A stretch of DNA of 13,047 nt, taken from Nanobdellati archaeon (GTDB lineage: Archaea > EX4484-52 > JAADEF01). The notes under the pieces are model-generated. The model had not been told where the DNA came from and made no database searches. It saw only the letters and a program-made list of their open reading frames with translations. The stretch covers positions 1 to 13,047 of the forward strand of contig WAOB01000026.1 of the NCBI GenBank assembly GCA_015521505.1, read 5' to 3'. How positions within the stretch are numbered: position 1 is the stretch's first letter; each line of letters starts with the position of its first letter. Below, one piece after another: positions 6,555-13,047 of the stretch. The translations under genes were made by a program, and so were the position numbers.

Positions 6555-7861
6555 CTATCACTAAATGAATGAAACAAGAGTTTTTTTGTAATATTGAAAT
6601 AAAACTCTGTAATAATTCTAAAAACAAAGAGTCTTATTTTAATAGTCTTGGGAAGAGAGATATTAACTAATGATATCAGGAATATCTTAAGAGGGATAAA
6701 ATGAGGGAATGATACATCCCCCATTTTTATGTTTTCAATATACTCCTTAATTATTATAAACCCTATATCACCGAAGATTCTTTCATTCTTTAATTCTTCA
6801 TTAATTGTTAAATATTCATCAAATCTTATCAGGCCACCATTTAATACTATTAAACCCAATAGAAATCTGGATGGCATCAAAATTTTTTGCGAAGACATAT
6901 CGATTTTTAAACTCTCTATAACAGGTTGTATATGTTGGAATGGAACGATGTCAAATTTAAAGATTCTTTTCCATTTGTTTATAACAGCTTTTGTTTCATC
7001 ATTATTTCTGATAAGTATAAAGTCTATATCAGTTTCTGGAACCCATTTGAAGCTTCTCTTAGGATCCTTAACGATGATGCATTTTTCTGATTTGTTTACT
7101 TTACAAATAGATTTCAACAATTTTTTATAACACACTTCTTTCTCGGAGTACATTTTGTAATATATTCTAAAGATTTTGTTGCATTCATATAATTGTTTTT
7201 CTGATATAATGGAATAAAGGATTTTATTTTTTCTACAATTATCTATAAAAAAATTTAAGAATCTAATATTTTCAAAAATTCTTTTGAGAGTTTTCCTAAA
7301 TGTACGTTCAACTGAAGAATCCGATCTAACTAATGGCACATTTAACCGTTCGCTTAGCTTTAGATACTCTAATGCCAAATGTCTATAATAATCTAAGGAA
7401 TATTTATGAGTTTGTCTCTTCCGTTGATATGCTAATGTCGGATAGACCCAAAGCATTATATGTAAATCGGGTTTAGGAAACAATTTATATAAAGTTTCTG
7501 TCAACCATGTTAAATGACCCAAATATTTAAAACTTAAATAATGATCAAATGCATACCTATCCATGATTACAATACCTCCTCTAAGAAGTTTAAAGTATAT
7601 ATATTGTAAAAACAAATCAATCCAAACTAGTAAGGGCCATAGACTATTAAACCAGGATTTTCTTCCTTTAAGAAACTCTCTTCGATATTTTTCGACTCTC
7701 TTTTCACTTGGAATCTTAAAAAAATAACTTAGGAGCATATAGTTGTATTCATGCCTATAAACTACCTTGAATCCTGAGGATTTTAGAAACGATTCTAATC
7801 TTTTTGCTATTGTTGTTTTTCCACACCCATCGTATCCACTAACAGCTACAATAAACATCAT
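6551..7861 (-). CDS. Thymidylate-kinase-like domain fused to a nucleotidyltransferase-like domain
   Basis: A 436-residue protein. Residues 1-200 form a P-loop kinase like dTMP kinase: Walker A GYDGCGKTT (9-17), MDRYAF (100-105) matching the DR(Y/F) substrate motif, and an Arg-rich lid (QRKRQTHKYS). The core phosphotransfer residues look intact. After a Cys/Tyr-rich linker, residues about 250-340 contain KCIIVKDPKRSFKWVPETDIDFILI, in which TDIDFIL (D278, D280) resembles the DxD metal site of NTP_transf-type nucleotidyltransferases; the following helical part (IVLNGGLIRFDEYLT) is unassigned. A cellular dTMP kinase is about 200 residues and does not sit in glycan operons, so I infer a kinase acting on a sugar, nucleoside or lipid head group, or providing an activated donor. 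The ATG at 7861 is preceded by GGGTG five bases upstream; a second ATG follows at once. Its stop overlaps the next start (ATGA), implying coupled translation with the YfhO-like protein. Confidence 0.75.
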   Translation of the reverse strand: MMFIVAVSGYDGCGKTTIAKRLESFLKSSGFKVVYRHEYNYMLLSYFFKIPSEKRVEKYRREFLKGRKSWFNSLWPLLVWIDLFLQYIYFKLLRGGIVIMDRYAFDHYLSFKYLGHLTWLTETLYKLFPKPDLHIMLWVYPTLAYQRKRQTHKYSLDYYRHLALEYLKLSERLNVPLVRSDSSVERTFRKTLKRIFENIRFLNFFIDNCRKNKILYSIISEKQLYECNKIFRIYYKMYSEKEVCYKKLLKSICKVNKSEKCIIVKDPKRSFKWVPETDIDFILIRNNDETKAVINKWKRIFKFDIVPFQHIQPVIESLKIDMSSQKILMPSRFLLGLIVLNGGLIRFDEYLTINEELKNERIFGDIGFIIIKEYIENIKMGDVSFPHFIPLKIFLISLVNISLPKTIKIRLFVFRIITEFYFNITKKLLFHSFSDR

Positions 7862-7894
7862 TTAACACCCTTTTTAATAATGCTTTGTGATGAA

Positions 7895-8734
7895 TTACCT
7901 CCATGCGTAAAGAATTACAAGTCTCCTATCCCGGACATCTAACAATTGGGTCATAGAATGTGATATCAACCTAAGAATCTTTAGGAAGGTCAAATCTTTT
8001 ACTTTTATACGAGTTTTTACATTTTTAGTTAATAATGGTGGATAAAAGTAAATTACTTTAAACTTTGCCGATTTGAGCGTGTTAATAAGCTTAAGCATTG
8101 ACCCATAATTCAAATGAAGTTCCATTACCATTAATTGAATATTTCTTAGGGTTCGTTTATCAATGGTTTCAAAAACTCCAAACTCTGCCCCTTCAATATC
8201 CATTTTAAGCAATACCTTATCGCTATCTATACAATTATCAACTATTTGACCAAGGGTTATGGAATTTACTTCATAAAATTTCATGGGTTTTTTAGGAAAT
8301 ATACTAGACCCTCCGCTGTGTTCATTTTCAAAAAGTGTTATAACATCATACTTTTCTCCTACTATGGCTGCATTTATAGTTTCAATGTTTTTTTTATGAT
8401 TAACAGCCTTATTAATTTTCAATAATCTATAATTTATTGGATGTGGTTCTATAGATAAAACTTTTTCTGCGTAATTAGCCACTATAAGTGAATACAAACC
8501 TACATGAGCTCCAGCATCAATTACGGTAAATCCTTTAAGATTATTTATCTGAAAATTTGGAATATATTCGTATATCCTATTTAGTAAGATGTCTTTGATA
8601 CTTCCCCAAAGTTCATCTACAGGAACATACGCTTGCAATGATTTTTCTTCAACGCTAAACTTTATTTTTATAATATTACCTTTTAATCGAAATATTCTAT
8701 TCATAATTTTATAGAATTCTAAAAAGTCTAACAT
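7895..8734 (-). CDS. FkbM-family SAM-dependent methyltransferase
   Basis: A 279-residue protein with the FkbM pattern: VIDAGAHVGLYSL (71-83) is the SAM-binding motif I, SIEPHPINYRLLK (94-106) is motif II with the ribose-binding Glu, and LLKMDIEGAEF (175-185) is the family's hallmark. Family members methylate hydroxyls on sugars, polyketides or lipids, and are frequent in surface-polysaccharide clusters, including archaeal ones where methylated sugars occur in N-glycans. Here it probably O-methylates a residue of the glycan made by the adjacent transferases; the exact acceptor cannot be read from sequence. The N-terminal 60 residues carry a modest extension (MLDFLEFYKIMNRIFRL), which may dock to a partner. 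The stop lies 33 nt before the kinase-like start; the start lies 27 nt after the GT2 stop. ATG 8734 is chosen; an internal ATG at residue 11 would shorten it slightly. No strong ribosome site is seen. Confidence 0.88.
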   Translation of the reverse strand: MLDFLEFYKIMNRIFRLKGNIIKIKFSVEEKSLQAYVPVDELWGSIKDILLNRIYEYIPNFQINNLKGFTVIDAGAHVGLYSLIVANYAEKVLSIEPHPINYRLLKINKAVNHKKNIETINAAIVGEKYDVITLFENEHSGGSSIFPKKPMKFYEVNSITLGQIVDNCIDSDKVLLKMDIEGAEFGVFETIDKRTLRNIQLMVMELHLNYGSMLKLINTLKSAKFKVIYFYPPLLTKNVKTRIKVKDLTFLKILRLISHSMTQLLDVRDRRLVILYAWR

Positions 8735-8761
8735 TTAATATGAAAGTTTTATAATAATTAA

Positions 8762-9601
8762 TTAATATTTTTTTCTCAATTGTTTTGCAAGAAAATATGG
8801 AACGGCTTTTAATATCCATAATGAAATAGATATAATATACGCGGGTGATAAAGAAAATTTCCTGGGTGTATTCCTTTTCCTGAGTTCTGGGTAATATACA
8901 GTAAGATCATATTCTGTCAGTCCATACCTCATATACTTTTTGACAACCTTTTTTATTGAATCAACTTCTATGTGATAGAGAGCTTGTTTAATATAATATA
9001 TTTTGGGATGCTGAGTATTCATATATGCTTCATAATAAATTAGTTGATGATCATGAGATACTAATTTCATCATTGTATACATATTTAGTCTATTTTTTAT
9101 CGCCACAAATGCATTTAATAAAACATCTCTTCTAAAAACACGCGGTAAGAGAACTCCTGTCAAAGGATCTATATCTAGAATATCATGGACATACAATCTA
9201 TCGAAATAATACATCCATTCTATCAATTTCCTAGGACGATAACTACTCTCTTCCAAAATTATCATATTATATCCACTCTCAATTACATTAGTTATTTCCT
9301 CTAAAAGATTTTTTCTACATAAAACTTGATCAGAATCCAATAGTATTACAATGTCACCTTTTGAAACGACAAACCCTAAAAACCTTGCCCATAAAAGGCC
9401 GCCCTTAGTCCTCAAAATTTTATTTACTTTAAATTTCCGTGCTATTTTTAATGTTTCATCTGTACTAAAGCTGTCTACGATTATTACTTCATAATTCTTA
9501 AATGATTGACGAGATATCGAAGATAAACACATCGGAAGATATTTTTCAGAATTTAGAGTAGGTATCACTATAGAAATTAATGGTTTTTCCATATAAGGCA
9601 T
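8762..9601 (-). CDS. GT2-family glycosyltransferase (GT-A fold)
   Basis: A 279-residue enzyme that should transfer a sugar from a nucleotide- or lipid-linked donor to the growing glycan on the cytoplasmic side of the membrane. Visible motifs: SIVIPTLNSEKYL (10-22), IIVDSFSTDETL (40-51) where the second Asp element of nucleotide binding lies, and VILLDSDQVL (85-94) with the metal-binding D89-S-D91. The acceptor region contains LISHDHQ-like VSHDHQLIYYEA. Residues about 250-272 (SLSPAYIISISLWILKAVPY) are hydrophobic and probably hold it to the membrane. There is no true multi-TM tail. The ATG at 9601 directly follows the TAA of the upstream GT4 gene with no gap, so translation is coupled; a second ATG three codons in is an alternative. 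Donor and linkage are unknown. Confidence 0.88.
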   Translation of the reverse strand: MPYMEKPLISIVIPTLNSEKYLPMCLSSISRQSFKNYEVIIVDSFSTDETLKIARKFKVNKILRTKGGLLWARFLGFVVSKGDIVILLDSDQVLCRKNLLEEITNVIESGYNMIILEESSYRPRKLIEWMYYFDRLYVHDILDIDPLTGVLLPRVFRRDVLLNAFVAIKNRLNMYTMMKLVSHDHQLIYYEAYMNTQHPKIYYIKQALYHIEVDSIKKVVKKYMRYGLTEYDLTVYYPELRKRNTPRKFSLSPAYIISISLWILKAVPYFLAKQLRKKY

Positions 9602-10729
9602 TTATAAATCCAATATGGATTTCTTAAAATGTAAATAAGTTGTATCCCAAGAATTATTGATGTAATATTCCCTACATTTTAAAGCAATTTTCCTCCATAT
9701 AACATCATTTTTAAGAACAACAAGAATACTGTGCGCTAAAGCTTCAGGTTCTTGTTGATCAACAAGTAATCCGGTTTCCCCATGCCTTATTGAATCTTGT
9801 ATTCCTGGTGCTTTATAAGCTATTGTAGGAGTACAATATCTACCCGCCTCTATTACCGTTAATCCCCATCCCTCTCTTACGGATGCAATTACATTTACTT
9901 TAGAAATTTTATACAACTTAATTTTTTCATCTTCAGATAAGTTTAGTCTGAACTCTACATCCTTTAAACCCAAATTTCTTGACAAACTGGATAGTTTTCT
10001 AAAATATTTTTCGTCAGCTCTACCCGCTATAATTAATTTAGCATCTTTATGATTCATTTTTACATATCTCCATGCATAAAGAATATGTTCTATCCTTTTG
10101 TAAGGAGATATTCTTCCTAAATAGAGAACTATGTTCTCTTTTTCTCTCAGTAACTTTTCACAGTCGATGTGATTTCCAATATCCACTCCATTATATACTA
10201 TGGAAATTACGTTTTCAGGATATCCAAGATCTATTAAATTACTCTTTGTACTTGGAGAGACCGTGATTATGCTTTTTATCTTTCCAGCATCAGTTGCTCT
10301 ACGGTATATTTTATGAACCCATTTTTCTATCGACCAACCCATCCAACTGATTGGAAATTTATATGAGTACTTCCAACATTCTTTACATAACTGATGTATC
10401 AGCATCACTATGGGCTCTTTAACATAGTAGACTGTGAAGAACGGAATAGTATTTACTTCGTCGATTACGATATCAGGCATCCAACCAACCTTTTTTAACT
10501 TTTTATATATTTTTCTGGCTTTTACGTAAACCGTGTATTTCCCTCCAGATCTTATCACTTTATAACCATTAATTATTTCTTCTTTAGGAAGACTCTTTGG
10601 TCTACTGGTTACTAAGATTACTTCGTGTCCTTCTTTTACTAGTCTTTTCGCTATTTCATGTGTGTAGACTTCCGCTCCTCCTGCAAGAGGATGCTTTATA
10701 CATCTCCAATTAAACCAGAGTATTCTCAT
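9602..10729 (-). CDS. GT4-family glycosyltransferase (GT-B fold)
   Basis: A 375-residue retaining glycosyltransferase of usual length for GT4. The N-terminal domain starts MRILWFNWRC and has the glycine loop HPLAGGAEVYTHEIAKRL (13-30). The C-terminal donor domain has SIVYNGVDIGN (176-186), VLYLGRISPYKRIEHI (201-216) and the E-x7-E signature in REGWGLTVIEAG (E286 and E294), followed by PGIQDSIRHGETGLLV. These residues bind the nucleotide-sugar phosphates, and all look intact. It lacks membrane segments, so it works at the inner face of the membrane. It begins 14 nt after the DPM-like gene stop; a ribosome site is not obvious. Its 5' end (about 43% G+C in the line at 10621) is close to the boundary where composition drops to about 28-30%. 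Which sugar it adds cannot be told. Confidence 0.92.
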   Translation of the reverse strand: MRILWFNWRCIKHPLAGGAEVYTHEIAKRLVKEGHEVILVTSRPKSLPKEEIINGYKVIRSGGKYTVYVKARKIYKKLKKVGWMPDIVIDEVNTIPFFTVYYVKEPIVMLIHQLCKECWKYSYKFPISWMGWSIEKWVHKIYRRATDAGKIKSIITVSPSTKSNLIDLGYPENVISIVYNGVDIGNHIDCEKLLREKENIVLYLGRISPYKRIEHILYAWRYVKMNHKDAKLIIAGRADEKYFRKLSSLSRNLGLKDVEFRLNLSEDEKIKLYKISKVNVIASVREGWGLTVIEAGRYCTPTIAYKAPGIQDSIRHGETGLLVDQQEPEALAHSILVVLKNDVIWRKIALKCREYYINNSWDTTYLHFKKSILDL

Positions 10730-10743
10730 TTCTGTATGCCTTT

Positions 10744-11550
10744 TTAGAGGTTGAGTATAGGTTTGTATTTAGGTTTACCATTTTGAAGATTCTTTTGGTA
10801 CCATTTTTTTATTCTTAGTCGGTAGATAATGCCCATAAGGTCTATCAGCATATAAAGGATTGATTTAAGTGGGAAGCCTTTGCCCTGTATGATTACTACA
10901 GGCATTTCATATATTCTCATGTTTAGAAGGTTTGCTACCGCCAGTAGTTCGACGTCGAAAGCATATCTTTTTACTAGAACGAGCTTCATTATCCTGCGTA
11001 TTGCATCGCCTCTAAATGCTTTGAAGCCTGTCTGTGTGTCGGATACCTTTACTCCGGTAAAGAGTCGGACCATCATGTTAAAGCACAAGCTTAATATCTT
11101 TCTCATTATTGGAGCGATGTATATTGATTCTGGATGTCTTTTTGAACCGATTATTATGTTGAAGTATCTGAGTATCCTTACGTACTTCTCAATTTCATGG
11201 AAGCTTATCTCTAGGTCGGCATCTGCCAGTATCACATACTCTCCTGTGGATATAGAAACACCTTTTTTGAATGCGTATCCCTTTCCCATATTTCTCCTAT
11301 TTCTAATTATTTTGACATTAGGGTTTGACATGCTCTTTACTCTTTCATATGTATCGTCTGAGGAGCCGTCATCCACAACTATTATTTCGTAGTCATCTGT
11401 GACTTTCAGCAACTCATTCTCTAACCTTATTATGGCATCAGCTATTTTGTCGCTTTCATTATAGGCTGGCATTATGATTGATATCCTATCTATTCTCCTA
11501 CATCTTATTATATCTTTTTCTCTGGCTCCCTGTCTTGTGGTAACTGTCAT
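10744..11550 (-). CDS. Dolichol-phosphate mannose/glucose synthase-like GT2
   Basis: A 268-residue GT2 enzyme with the dolichyl-phosphate sugar synthase pattern: SIIMPAYNESDKI (24-36), IIVVDDGSSDDTYE (56-69), NMGKGYAFKKG (87-97), ILADADLE (107-114, D110/D112 metal site), IIGSKRHPES (133-142), VSDTQTGFKAFRGD (169-182) and FDVELL (198-203). Family knowledge: these enzymes move mannose or glucose from GDP- or UDP-sugar onto a polyprenyl phosphate; archaeal relatives (AglJ, AglD, DPMS) act in N-glycosylation. The N-terminal 20 residues (TRQGAREKDIIRCRR) are basic and may sit at the membrane; no long C-terminal TM domain is present, although residues 228-245 are hydrophobic. Start and upstream stop overlap as ATGA (11547-11550), so it is coupled to the flippase. 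It likely starts the lipid-linked glycan or supplies a lipid-linked sugar to outer-face transferases such as the YfhO-like protein. Confidence 0.9.
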   Translation of the reverse strand: MTVTTRQGAREKDIIRCRRIDRISIIMPAYNESDKIADAIIRLENELLKVTDDYEIIVVDDGSSDDTYERVKSMSNPNVKIIRNRRNMGKGYAFKKGVSISTGEYVILADADLEISFHEIEKYVRILRYFNIIIGSKRHPESIYIAPIMRKILSLCFNMMVRLFTGVKVSDTQTGFKAFRGDAIRRIMKLVLVKRYAFDVELLAVANLLNMRIYEMPVVIIQGKGFPLKSILYMLIDLMGIIYRLRIKKWYQKNLQNGKPKYKPILNL

Positions 11551-12695
11551 ATTCTGAGGTTTACCTTTATCGCTAGATACCCTGCTCTTGCAAAACTGGA
11601 TAATACAACTGCTAAAGCCAAACCGGTTGGGCCGAGGACAAACCCAAGTATTGGAAGTAGGGCTATAAGAAAGAGTAGGTATATTATGCCTCCGCCTAGT
11701 GCTAGCATGCTCTTCTCATGACCTAATAACCTTGCGTTAATTAATGCTGTAATCGTAATGGGGATTATGGAGATCCCCATTATCTGGATGAGTATGATTG
11801 AATTGCTATATGAAGGGAAGAGAATAGGTATTAGGATTGGAGCTCCAAGTATTAATGCTAATGTTATTAATATCGAGATTCCTAGACCTAGATATTTAAC
11901 CTCTCTTCTATCAAGACCGCTTGCCTCTTGAGGTAGGAGATATGTGAACAGTATTCCAGGTATCACCATGATTAGCATTAGGAATTGATAAGATAGTTGG
12001 TAGAAGCCAAGAACTGTAAATCCGAAGAGATAACCTATTATAAGCTTGTCAAGATACATGGAGAAAGTATTCGTCAGCATTAACCCGTAGCTGTGAAACG
12101 TAAACATTATCTTCTCTTTTAGCTGAGTCACTTTAAGTGTGAAGCCTGTGAGAGATCTATAAAATCTTTGGCTGGCTAGGAGAGGGCCGAGTGCATAACC
12201 TATGATTATGCCCATAATCCCCAGTACTAAATATAAAGTTATGGATGTAACTATTTGGGTTATTCTCTCCAGAAGGATTGTAAAAGCATATTCGCGGAAT
12301 TTCTTTTCTCCCACGAGTTGGGCGATTGACATTGTGAAATACATGAGTGAGACGGATACAATTGCTGGTTCAACACCGTATATAAGATATACTGCTAGAG
12401 CCACAATCACTGAGGACATTAGGACTATTGAGTTACTCTCATATAGAATGTTTCTATAACCCTTAGCCAGAAAGGTTGTGACTGTAGTGTTTAATCCAAT
12501 AATTCCTAGTGTTGCTGGGATAACTGCAGTAGCGATTATATAATTCACCTCTCCATACTCAGCTACCTTAACCATCGATGCGAGAATAAACCAGTAGAGA
12601 GCTCCTAATACAGTGTTTCCAATATTCCCGATCGCTGTGTATAGAAGACCGGTATCTTGAACCGTCTTTGCTATTATCTCTTGTAGACTAGTCAT
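11547..12695 (-). CDS. Wzx/MVF-type lipid-linked oligosaccharide flippase
   Basis: A 382-residue, almost wholly hydrophobic protein with about 10-12 membrane helices, a little shorter than the usual 400-500 residues of polysaccharide transporters. It starts TVQDTGLLYTAIGNIGNTVL with ALYWFILASMVKVAEYGEVN next, the usual first pair in the Wzx/RfbX family. The mid-protein segment DKLIIGYLFGFTVLGFYQLS (216-235) is the best family marker. It should flip the polyprenyl-linked glycan from the inner to the outer face of the membrane, as proposed for AglR in haloarchaea and Agl15 in Haloferax. The ATG at 12695 has AAGGAG two bases upstream, inside the end of the previous gene, with which it overlaps by 8 nt. 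G+C is higher (50% in the one flippase line counted) than in the transferase genes downstream, which suggests a more conserved backbone part of the cluster. Confidence 0.88.
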   Translation of the reverse strand: MTSLQEIIAKTVQDTGLLYTAIGNIGNTVLGALYWFILASMVKVAEYGEVNYIIATAVIPATLGIIGLNTTVTTFLAKGYRNILYESNSIVLMSSVIVALAVYLIYGVEPAIVSVSLMYFTMSIAQLVGEKKFREYAFTILLERITQIVTSITLYLVLGIMGIIIGYALGPLLASQRFYRSLTGFTLKVTQLKEKIMFTFHSYGLMLTNTFSMYLDKLIIGYLFGFTVLGFYQLSYQFLMLIMVIPGILFTYLLPQEASGLDRREVKYLGLGISILITLALILGAPILIPILFPSYSNSIILIQIMGISIIPITITALINARLLGHEKSMLALGGGIIYLLFLIALLPILGFVLGPTGLALAVVLSSFARAGYLAIKVNLRI

Positions 12696-12930
12696 TACTC
12701 CTTATATAGCTGATAAGCTGAAGTAATACTCCTAGCACAAGACTATAATAAGCATATACCGCAAGCTCATCAGCAAGAGTCTCATTACCAATAGATAGAT
12801 AAACAGCAGCTGTCGATAGAAGTATCATAAACCCTATCACAAAGGGAGCTCCCCAATTCTCTTTAAGATAGTTCTTCAACCTCATCTTAAGGGAAAGCTT
12901 CTTTAATGTCCTTTCATTCTTATTGCTCAT
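12688..12930 (-). CDS. Small two-TM membrane protein of glycan cluster, function unknown
   Basis: An 80-residue protein from the ATG at 12930. It has a basic N-terminal 22 residues (NKNERTLKKLSLKMRLKNYL), then WGAPFVIGFMILLSTAAVYL (about 27-46), a short acidic outer loop (SIGNETLADELA), and a second TM (about 57-76, VYAYYSLVLGVLLQLISYI). The basic end predicts both termini inside. Start choice: an in-frame TTG at 12963 would give 91 residues but would overlap the upstream coding frame by 44 nt; the ATG at 12930 gives an 11-nt overlap with that gene's TAA and is preferred. The gene overlaps the flippase start by 8 nt. I have a memory of similar 'NWGxPFVIGF ... GNExLAxELAVYAYY' proteins next to archaeal glycan genes, but no named family. 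It may be an accessory subunit of the flippase or of the membrane protein encoded upstream. Confidence 0.75.
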   Translation of the reverse strand: MSNKNERTLKKLSLKMRLKNYLKENWGAPFVIGFMILLSTAAVYLSIGNETLADELAVYAYYSLVLGVLLQLISYIRSND

Positions 12931-13047
12931 ATTTATAGATGGCGAATGCTCCATTCCGTTCAACTATTGTGAATTCACTTGGAAGTTTAAATCCATACCA
13001 ATCTTGATCCGCCCACCATATGACATATATGGTCGAGTTATGTGTTA
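12920..13047 (-). CDS. C-terminal tail of a probable membrane glycosyltransferase or surface protein (5' end outside window)
   Basis: On the minus strand a frame is open from the right edge to TAA at 12920-12922, 41 residues. It begins THNSTIYVIWWADQDWYGFK, continues LPSEFTIVERNGAFAIYKYE and ends in Gln. An aromatic, beta-rich end of the 'W..D..G......VYENGAFAIYK' kind is typical of the outer C-terminal domain of archaeal GT-C proteins (AglB/STT3-like, YfhO-like, PMT-like), which often finish shortly after a short beta strand naming the 'IYK' residues. It has one N-x-S/T site near the edge. The gene cannot be named without its 5' part. It ends with an 11-nt overlap onto the two-TM gene, so it belongs to the same operon. 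Confidence 0.65.
   Translation of the reverse strand, partial: THNSTIYVIWWADQDWYGFKLPSEFTIVERNGAFAIYKYEQ

Noticed and set aside
10880..11392. 170-codon + strand ORF opposite the DPM-like gene
   Set aside because: It is antisense to a gene with every family motif intact, and its product has no recognisable features.
1..13047. CRISPR array, tRNA, rRNA, insertion sequence or integrase
   Set aside because: No regularly spaced repeats, cloverleaf-like sequence, transposase or terminal inverted repeats were seen on either strand. The AT-rich block therefore has no visible mobility gene.

Overview
The window reads as chromosomal DNA of a thermophilic archaeon, most likely a Thermoproteota (crenarchaeal) lineage such as the Desulfurococcales. 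The grounds are: a fused AAA-ATPase/DUF234 gene end, heavy use of AGA/AGG and ATA codons, GGTG-type ribosome sites, TATA-like boxes, very tight gene packing, and a dolichol-phosphate-mannose-synthase-type glycosyltransferase beside a lipid-glycan flippase. The order-level placement is inference; no rRNA or other marker is present.

Layout. Positions 1-756 (+) hold the C-terminal part of an archaeal ATPase/DUF234 protein cut by the left edge. Positions 757-1108 are a weakly coding spacer with a possible decayed gene. Everything after that lies on the minus strand. Reading in the direction of transcription (from the right edge leftward): the tail of an unidentified extracytoplasmic/membrane protein (12920-13047), a two-TM small protein (12688-12930), a Wzx/MVF-type flippase (11547-12695), a DPM-like GT2 (10744-11550), a GT4 (9602-10729), a GT2 (8762-9601), an FkbM methyltransferase (7895-8734), a thymidylate-kinase-like/nucleotidyltransferase-like fusion (6551-7861), and a YfhO-like multi-TM protein with a large sequon-rich outer domain (3957-6554). 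Gene junctions are overlaps of 4-11 nt, direct abutment, or gaps of 14-33 nt, so this looks like one long operon for making, modifying and exporting a surface glycan (N-glycan, secondary polysaccharide or glycolipid).

Downstream of the glycan operon is a second group on the same strand: a standalone ComEC-type metallo-beta-lactamase (2650-3927), a one-TM protein and a three-TM protein that are nearly abutting (2211-2420, 1854-2207), and a DUF7662-PD-(D/E)XK nuclease fusion (1109-1786). I infer, without proof, that these four form a membrane-linked conflict/defence-type module. This is the least explained part of the window.

Base composition is not uniform. Spot counts of 60-base lines give about 48-52% G+C in the ATPase gene, about 38-42% in the nuclease, three-TM, DPM-like and flippase genes (one flippase line reaches 50%), but only about 22-30% through roughly 2.43-10.6 kb. 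The core glycan genes and the MBL gene therefore look like a variable, possibly transferred, AT-rich cassette set between more typical genes.
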